Assembly: GCF_017591435.1 (NCBI RefSeq)
Contig: NC_059292.1
Location: 21,309,986-21,373,985 of the forward strand
Reading direction: 5' to 3'
DNA: 64,000 nucleotides
Source: Portunus trituberculatus
Taxonomy: Eukaryota > Arthropoda > Malacostraca > Decapoda > Portunidae
In this document: positions 59,242 to 64,000 of the stretch, piece by piece
Layout: each line of letters begins with the position of its first letter
Position numbering within the stretch: the stretch's first letter is position 1
Notes under the pieces: model-generated
Told to the model about the DNA's origin: nothing
Databases searched by the model: none
What the model saw: the letters and a program-made list of their open reading frames with translations, nothing else
Program-made: the position numbers and the translations under genes

Positions 59242-59319
59242 CTCTGTGCCTGCAACATCTTGACAGTCTTCTATTTGTGAGGCTTTTACTAATCACCACC
59301 ACCAGGTAACTGGTTTTTT

Positions 59320-60115
59320 TTTACCTGGAGAAGGCCTACGACACAGCTTGGTGTCATGGCATTTTACGTTCCTTGTATAATTTTGGCCTCCGTGGCCACC
59401 TTCCTATTTTTATCCAGCAATTTTTATCGAGACGTCTTTTACGGGTTCGAGTGGGGAGTGTTCTCTCCGATGCTACTGTTCTAAATGACGGTGTCCCACA
59501 GGGAAGTATTCTTAGTGTTACGCTATTCGCAGTCGCCATAAATGGTGTTATAGATACTCTACCGGATGGCGTTCAGAGCTCCTTATATGTGGACGACTTG
59601 TGCATCTCTTTTGCTGCTGCTAGGATGTCACTGATTGAGCGCAAGCTCCAACTGGCAATCAATAGGGTATCCGGTTGGGCCAACATGAACGGTTTTCGAT
59701 TCTCCACCTCGAAAACCGTAGCCGTGCATTTTTATCGCAACCGTGGTGTACATCCAGACCCTGATTTATACCTCGCCAATAGACGCCTATCATGCGTGGA
59801 GGCGACTCGATATCTTGGCCTTTTGTTTGACAACCGTCTCACCTGAGTTCCCCATTTCCGTTCTCTTAAGGTGTCTTGTCGGCAGGCATTATCCCTTCTT
59901 CGGGTTTTAAGTCACACCTCTTGGGGTGCGGACAGGGACACTTTGCTGCTGCTTCACTGTACACTTATCCTTCCTAAGCTGGAATACGGTTGTGAAATCT
60001 ACTCCTCTGCAACGGATGCACGACTACGCACGCTTGACTCCGTACATCATGCAGGGGTCCGCTGGCTACGGGTGCATTTCGGACATCTCCAATACCTAGC
60101 CTTCTAGTGGATGCT
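59320..60115 (+). pseudogene. LINE reverse transcriptase, partial
   Basis: FYLEKAYDTAWCHGILRSLY (motif A, truncated at its start), NDGVPQGSILSVTLFAVAIN (motif B), SLYVDDLCISF (motif C, with YVDD instead of YADD), ATRYLGLLFDNRLT, then a stop at 59845. SLLRVLSHTSWGADRDTLLL and PKLEYGCEIYSSA follow. At least one nonsense codon and one frameshift are present. Confidence 0.88.
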
Positions 60116-60351
60116 GGTTTCTGGCCGCTCGACCACCGGCGCCAGTCTTCGATGCTCCGGTGTTGGTTTCGCACCCACCGTCTTCCTGATTTTGTCCCTT
60201 GTCTGTCAATATTGCGGGACTCGCGCTCGCAGGCGCATGTCACTCGACCGAGTCTCCCTAAACCTTTTGGCCTTCGAGTTGCAAATCTCATGGCGGAGTT
60301 ATCTATCGACCCCACTCCTGTGTACTCTTTCCGGCTCCCACGAGTTGGTTA

Positions 60352-61305
60352 TTGGCAGCTTCCTGTTATCTCATTATGCCCTCCTGCCTTGGATGGCAAG
60401 AAGGATTTTCTGCCAGCTCTGTTCCACACACGGTTTTTAGAACACTTTTTATCCATTCTAATGATATTCCTGTTTTTACTGATGGTTCCAAATCCGACGC
60501 AGGCGTCGGGTTTAGTGTAGTTTTTCCCTCTTTTTATCGGTCTGGCAGTTTTCCTTCAGTGGCGTCCGTTTTTACGGCGGAGCTGTCTGCCATAGTCCTA
60601 GCTTTACAGATGATTTTTACTCTCCCTGTCTCGTCTTTTACAATTTTTAGTGACTGTCGCAGTGCTCTTACTGCTCTCTTTTGCACTGTCTCCCTTAATC
60701 CTTTGGTTTTATCAGCCCTGGAGTGGCTATATCTTCTTATCAAACGAGGATATCGTGTTGGGTTCTGTTTGGTCCCTGGTCACGTTGGTGTTCCAGGGAA
60801 TGAACACGCAAACCGCCCCGCTAAAGAGGCAGCAAGTCGCGCTCCATCTCCTTCCCCTGTTCCGTTTCGAGATGTATTTCATGTTATTCGTGTGGCGGTT
60901 GCAGCAATTTGGCAGAGGAGATGGCTAACAGGGGTCGCAACCTCGAAAATGGGAGAGATCACTACTTCCTCTATCCCTCACTGGACATACACCCATGTCC
61001 GGGATCGACGTTTACAAACTTTACTGGCGCGACTGCGTATAGGTCACACGTACCTTACACAAAGGTACCTGTTGACCAGGGACCCTCAGCCTTACTGTAA
61101 AGACTGCCTGGTGCCGCTCACCGTGCGGCACCTGCTGGTAGAGTGCCCTAGTTTGATCGAGTTACGACACCGCTACCTCTACCAGTGTCGCGGTAGAGAT
61201 AGCGGTGTCTACTATCTCTCAAAGGTGCTTGGTCCAGCATGTCTGGCCCCAAGCCATGAGGTTTACAAGTACCTGGGAGAAGCTGGGCTCCTCCCCAATG
61301 TGTGA
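60352..61305 (+). CDS. LINE ORF2 C-terminal part: RNase H and zinc knuckle (open frame)
   Basis: 317 codons are open to the stop at 61303. RNase H motifs: PVFTDGSKSDAGVGF (first Asp), FTAELSAIVLALQM (Glu), FSDCRSALTAL (second Asp), LVPGHVGVPGNEHAN (His/Asp region; the usual GNExAD aspartate is N here). The C-terminal CX2CX8HX4C knuckle is CKDCLVPLTVRHLLVECPSL. The preceding RT is broken, so this is the downstream part of a dead ORF2 rather than an independent gene. Confidence 0.85.
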   Translation: MAASCYLIMPSCLGWQEGFSASSVPHTVFRTLFIHSNDIPVFTDGSKSDAGVGFSVVFPSFYRSGSFPSVASVFTAELSAIVLALQMIFTLPVSSFTIFSDCRSALTALFCTVSLNPLVLSALEWLYLLIKRGYRVGFCLVPGHVGVPGNEHANRPAKEAASRAPSPSPVPFRDVFHVIRVAVAAIWQRRWLTGVATSKMGEITTSSIPHWTYTHVRDRRLQTLLARLRIGHTYLTQRYLLTRDPQPYCKDCLVPLTVRHLLVECPSLIELRHRYLYQCRGRDSGVYYLSKVLGPACLAPSHEVYKYLGEAGLLPNV

Positions 61306-61485
61306 ATTTTGTTTCCTTTTATTATGTGTTTTTAATGTTTTATTTAATTTTATTGTAGTTTTAGTATTTCTGGTGACCTTTGATTTTATTGTTTTTAATT
61401 GCTTTTAGTTGAAAATAAAATATCGTAGCGGTGCCACATGACCGTTGATGTTGCGGCGCCTAAAATTAAGATCCATCCATCCATC

Positions 61486-61968
61486 CAGACTTTATTGGCG
61501 CGACTGCGCATAGGTCACACGTACCTTACACAAAGGTACCTGTTGACCAGGGACCCTCAGCCTTACTGTGAAGACTGCCTGGTGCCGCTCACCGTGCGGC
61601 ACCTGCTGGTGGAGTGCCCTAGTTTGATCGAGTTACGACACCGCTACCTCTACCAGTGTCGCGGTAGAGATAGCGGTGTCTACTATCTCTCAAAGGTACT
61701 TGGTCCAGCATGTCTGGCCCCAGGCCATGAGGTTTATAGGTACCTGGGAGAAGCTGGGCTCCTCCCCAAAGTGAATTTTATTTCTTTTTATTATATGTAT
61801 TTTTATTGTTTTATTTAACTTGTAACTTTAGTATTTTTAGTTGCCTTATATATTATTGTTTTTAATTGTTTTTAATTCTTCGTCAATATTGTCTTAATTG
61901 AAATTTTGTAGAGGCGCTATATGACCTCTGTAGTTGCGGCGCCTAAAATTAAATCCATCCATCCCCGT
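61486..61968 (+). mobile_element. Second, 5'-truncated copy of the same LINE
   Basis: From CAGACTTTATTGGCGCGACT it repeats 61013-61488 almost exactly, including the zinc-knuckle coding end (CEDCLVPLTVRHLLVECPSL) and the 3' UTR. It ends AAATCCATCCATCC. Its 5' end directly follows the ATCC repeat of the preceding copy. The stop codon arrangement differs: VKVNFIS instead of the VNV stop. Confidence 0.9.
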
Positions 61969-62033
61969 TAATGCGCGGTGGAGGTTGAGGTAGTAACCCC
62001 TCTGTCCTAGTCTGAAAGAGGGCTTACACTTAT

Positions 62034-62035
<2 letters not shown>

Positions 62036-62072
<37 letters not shown>
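62036..62072. repeat. (CA)n microsatellite, 5' junction of SINE
   Basis: A pure CA tract immediately before the SINE. Confidence 0.96.
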
Positions 62073-62073
<1 letters not shown>

Positions 62074-62076
<3 letters not shown>

Positions 62077-62350
62077 GTAGTGTAGTGGTTAGCACGCTCG
62101 ACTCACAATCGAGAGGCTCGGGTTCGAGTCTCGGTAAGCGGCGAGGCAAATGGGCAAGCCTCTTAATGTGTGGCCCCTGTTCACCTAACAGTAAATAGGT
62201 ACGGGATGTAACTCGAGGGGTTGTGGCCTCGCTTTCCCGGTGTGTAGAGTGTGTTGTGGTCTCAGTCTTACCCGAAGATCGGTATATGAGCTCTGAGCTC
62301 GCTCTTTAATGGGGAAGACTGGCTGGGTGACCAGCAGACGACCGATGTGA
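62074..62350 (+). mobile_element. AC-anchored Val-tRNA-like SINE, copy 2
   Basis: GCGTAGTGTAGTGGTTAGCA (A-box), anticodon arm CTCGACTCACAATCGAG, B-box GGTTCGAGTCT (about 62121), and a body collinear with 50548-50827. It ends GTGAATTACACACTAC. Its 3' AC tract is very short, while the 5' side is a 37-bp (CA)n. Confidence 0.92.
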
Positions 62351-62674
62351 ATTACACACTACAACGATTATGAATTCCTTTCGTCACAGGGTCTTGGCGG
62401 AATCTCATTTTGTTGAAAAATACCGAGCTTTATCCACACACCTACGGTCTAACGCACGACGTTCAAGAAATTCCTGCTCACCCAGTTAACCGAGGCATTA
62501 TAAAGGAATTATGAAAAGCTGCGTGACAAGTGGAGACTGTACATACCTGTTAAAGTGCTTACAACCTGTCATTTGTCAGTATGAAGATAAGAGCGTAAGA
62601 AAGTAGGTGAGGCTTGGTGACTGTGATATAGTGAGTGCACGAGGTGGACCGGTGAGCGTCAGTGGGTTCTAGGT

Positions 62675-62736
62675 ATGAGTGGCGCCGGGACTCTGCGTCG
62701 CGGACTGAGCGTCGCAAAATTGTTCCTGCGACCAAG
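62675..62736 (+). CDS. Possible first coding exon of an unidentified gene
   Basis: ATG at 62675 opens MSGAGTLRRGLSVAKLFLRP and runs to AG/GTAAAA at 62736/62737, leaving two bases of a split codon. The peptide is Arg-rich, lacks acidic residues and is amphipathic, like a mitochondrial targeting lead. The surroundings are CpG-richer than the flanks, and a TATAAAGG lies about 180 bp upstream. I do not recognise the gene, and no downstream exon is in the window. Confidence 0.3.
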
Positions 62737-63652
62737 GTAAAATGAATACGATAAGCTAGTTCAGCATCTCCCCTCCGCGCACCTCCACCATGACGTCATA
62801 GCAAATCCAGAGAGAGAGAGAAAGAGAGAGAGGTGGAAGAAATTGTAATCTTTACAGAAAACTATCTGTATGTATGGTAAACTTTAAAATTACATCATGA
62901 TGTTCACAGATAATACTGAAATTACTCAGTATCTCTTTCTTATCCTCAAATTATCAGTATCTGAGATAATGACCGCCAGAGAAGTTATAAAGATGTTTTC
63001 CACATTAGGTGGATTATATTAATATGACGAGTTATTAGATGGGATGACATTTTAATTTATATACTGATCAGGCAGATGAGGAAGATAACATACTGTTGAT
63101 ACACAACAACTAGCTGAATAAAAACTCAGTAGTGATGACACATGAAAGCATCACATGGTTTTTATCATATTACGTTTTGGATTTGCGTACGTGAATGTTT
63201 CCATCTCTCTTCAAGTGTGGCTTTTACATGTAGACCTTTATCTCCACCAAGCTAAGTTAGGTTTTAGCCGGAGTTTTTTAGTCTGTTTATTTGCAAAATA
63301 CCTCTGAGAATTATGACCAGAATTGAATGAAAATTACAGGATATGTTACTAATAAACAGATAATTTTTTTTTTTTTTTTTTTTAGTAATAAAGATTTCTA
63401 TGTATGGATCCAGGAATTATCAAAGGATTTTGTTTTCATTGGGAGATAGGGTCATCTTCATATGTGTACTTATGTAAGAATGTATGTTGGGCGGAAATCA
63501 CAGCATGTGTAAATCAAAATATTTTGCCAGAATACTGTGCTATCTTAGTGCTGTTCTAGCTTCATAACTTATATCATTGTTATTTCTTACCCAGCTCACA
63601 ATGACCAGATGGATTGATAGATCGATAAAGATGCATAACTGCCTAGATTAAT

Positions 63653-63655
<3 letters not shown>

Positions 63656-63684
<29 letters not shown>
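63656..63684. repeat. (GA)n microsatellite
   Basis: A short pure GA tract. Confidence 0.93.
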
Positions 63685-63690
<6 letters not shown>

Positions 63691-63855
63691 TCCACACACT
63701 GGTGTGTGAGTGACTGACAGGCGACAGCTGCCACCCATCAAAACCTGCTCTCGCTGACGTCATCATCCACCTGCGTGGTGAAGAGGTTTTCTGTCTCTCC
63801 CTCATCCCCCGTGAAATTACTCGTACCTTATCGTATTTATTTTACCTTGCCTGCA

Positions 63856-63888
63856 ACGTTCAGTCCGTTTTGTTAGCGGACCGAACGT
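63856..63888. repeat. Inverted repeat / hairpin
   Basis: ACGTTCAGTCCG pairs with CGGACCGAACGT around a 9-nt loop with one mismatch. CCTGCA just outside on the left and TGCAGG on the right may extend it. Confidence 0.75.
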
Positions 63889-64000
63889 CGAGAAGGTGCA
63901 GGTAGTAAAATTAAGCTGTCTGAGACCGCAATGCACCACACTTCCTACCAGATGGTTGTAATCCTTTAATTGCTCACACACCACGTGCTCGCTGCATCTA

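Larger units (their letters stand above)
59318..61488 (+). mobile_element. I-type LINE with RNase H, 5'-truncated, ATCC-repeat tail
   Basis: It begins abruptly in the reverse transcriptase (YLEKAYDTAW) at the border of the BEL/Pao element. It continues through RT, RNase H and a C-terminal zinc knuckle, stops at 61303-61305, and has about 175 bp of 3' UTR ending in ATCCATCCATCCATCC. An RNase H domain inside ORF2 points to the I/R1/jockey-related groups. There is no poly(A); the 3' end is a tetranucleotide repeat. Confidence 0.9.
62351..64000. other. Mostly unique-looking DNA
   Basis: No transposon was recognised. The stretch includes a possible first exon (62675-62736), TATAAAGG at about 62496, TGACGTCA at about 62791 and 63757, a T-run at 63365-63385, a (GA)n tract at 63656-63684 and a hairpin at 63856-63888. 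Otherwise nothing is identified. Confidence 0.45.

Noticed and set aside
60352..61305. Independent host RNase H gene
   Set aside because: It continues directly from LINE RT sequence, ends with the LINE zinc knuckle and is repeated with the LINE tail at 61486, so it belongs to the retrotransposon.

Overview
This window is animal nuclear DNA, most likely from a decapod crustacean. That is inferred from the transposon families, the very long (TA)n, (GA)n and (AC)n tracts, and the single host gene found. There are no bacterial operons, rRNA genes or CRISPR arrays. I recognise one host gene with confidence: ANAPC4, the APC/C scaffold subunit. It lies on the minus strand from about 28775 to 8498, in four exons with GT-AG junctions and consistent phases. 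Three short N-terminal exons (28664-28775, 27801-27929, 10761-10891) join one very large exon (8498-10474) to give a protein of about 782 residues. Intron 2 is about 16.9 kb and consists almost entirely of nested mobile elements.

Region by region. 1-8.4 kb: a decayed LINE with a poly(A) tail, three PIF/Harbinger-type elements with TTA target duplications (one carrying a tRNA-derived SINE), and microsatellites. 8.5-28.8 kb: ANAPC4. Its large intron holds a chain of Tc1/mariner/pogo-type elements, most of them separated only by (TA)n tracts. It also holds two piggyBac-like elements or fragments, a palindromic fold-back element, a Tigger transposase remnant, a Tc1 transposase split by another transposon, and a SINE. 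28.9-36.3 kb: a second fold-back element just upstream of ANAPC4, further copies and fragments, two short LINE 3' ends set in (AC)n, and another SINE. 36.3-38.5 kb: no gene recognised. 38.5-51.3 kb: a large interrupted inverted repeat. It encloses a SINE split by a LINE that is itself split by a pogo-type element, then two roughly 4 kb CR1-like LINEs head to tail in (AC)n, then a Val-tRNA-like SINE in (AC)n. 52.2-59.3 kb: a Harbinger-type end interrupted by a minus-strand BEL/Pao retrotransposon with a 3' LTR, integrase, RNase H, RT, protease and gag remnants and no detectable 5' LTR. 59.3-62 kb: an RNase H-bearing LINE with an ATCC-repeat tail, followed directly by a second truncated copy. 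62-64 kb: a second AC-anchored SINE, then sequence that may hold the first exon of an unidentified gene.

Two patterns stand out. LINE and SINE copies of particular families are bounded on both sides by (AC)n, which suggests microsatellite-directed insertion. TA-target DNA transposons are strung along (TA)n tracts. In addition, the palindromic fold-back family appears to derive from the 3' untranslated region of a Tigger transposase gene, because its symmetry centre lies about 20 nt past that gene's stop codon.
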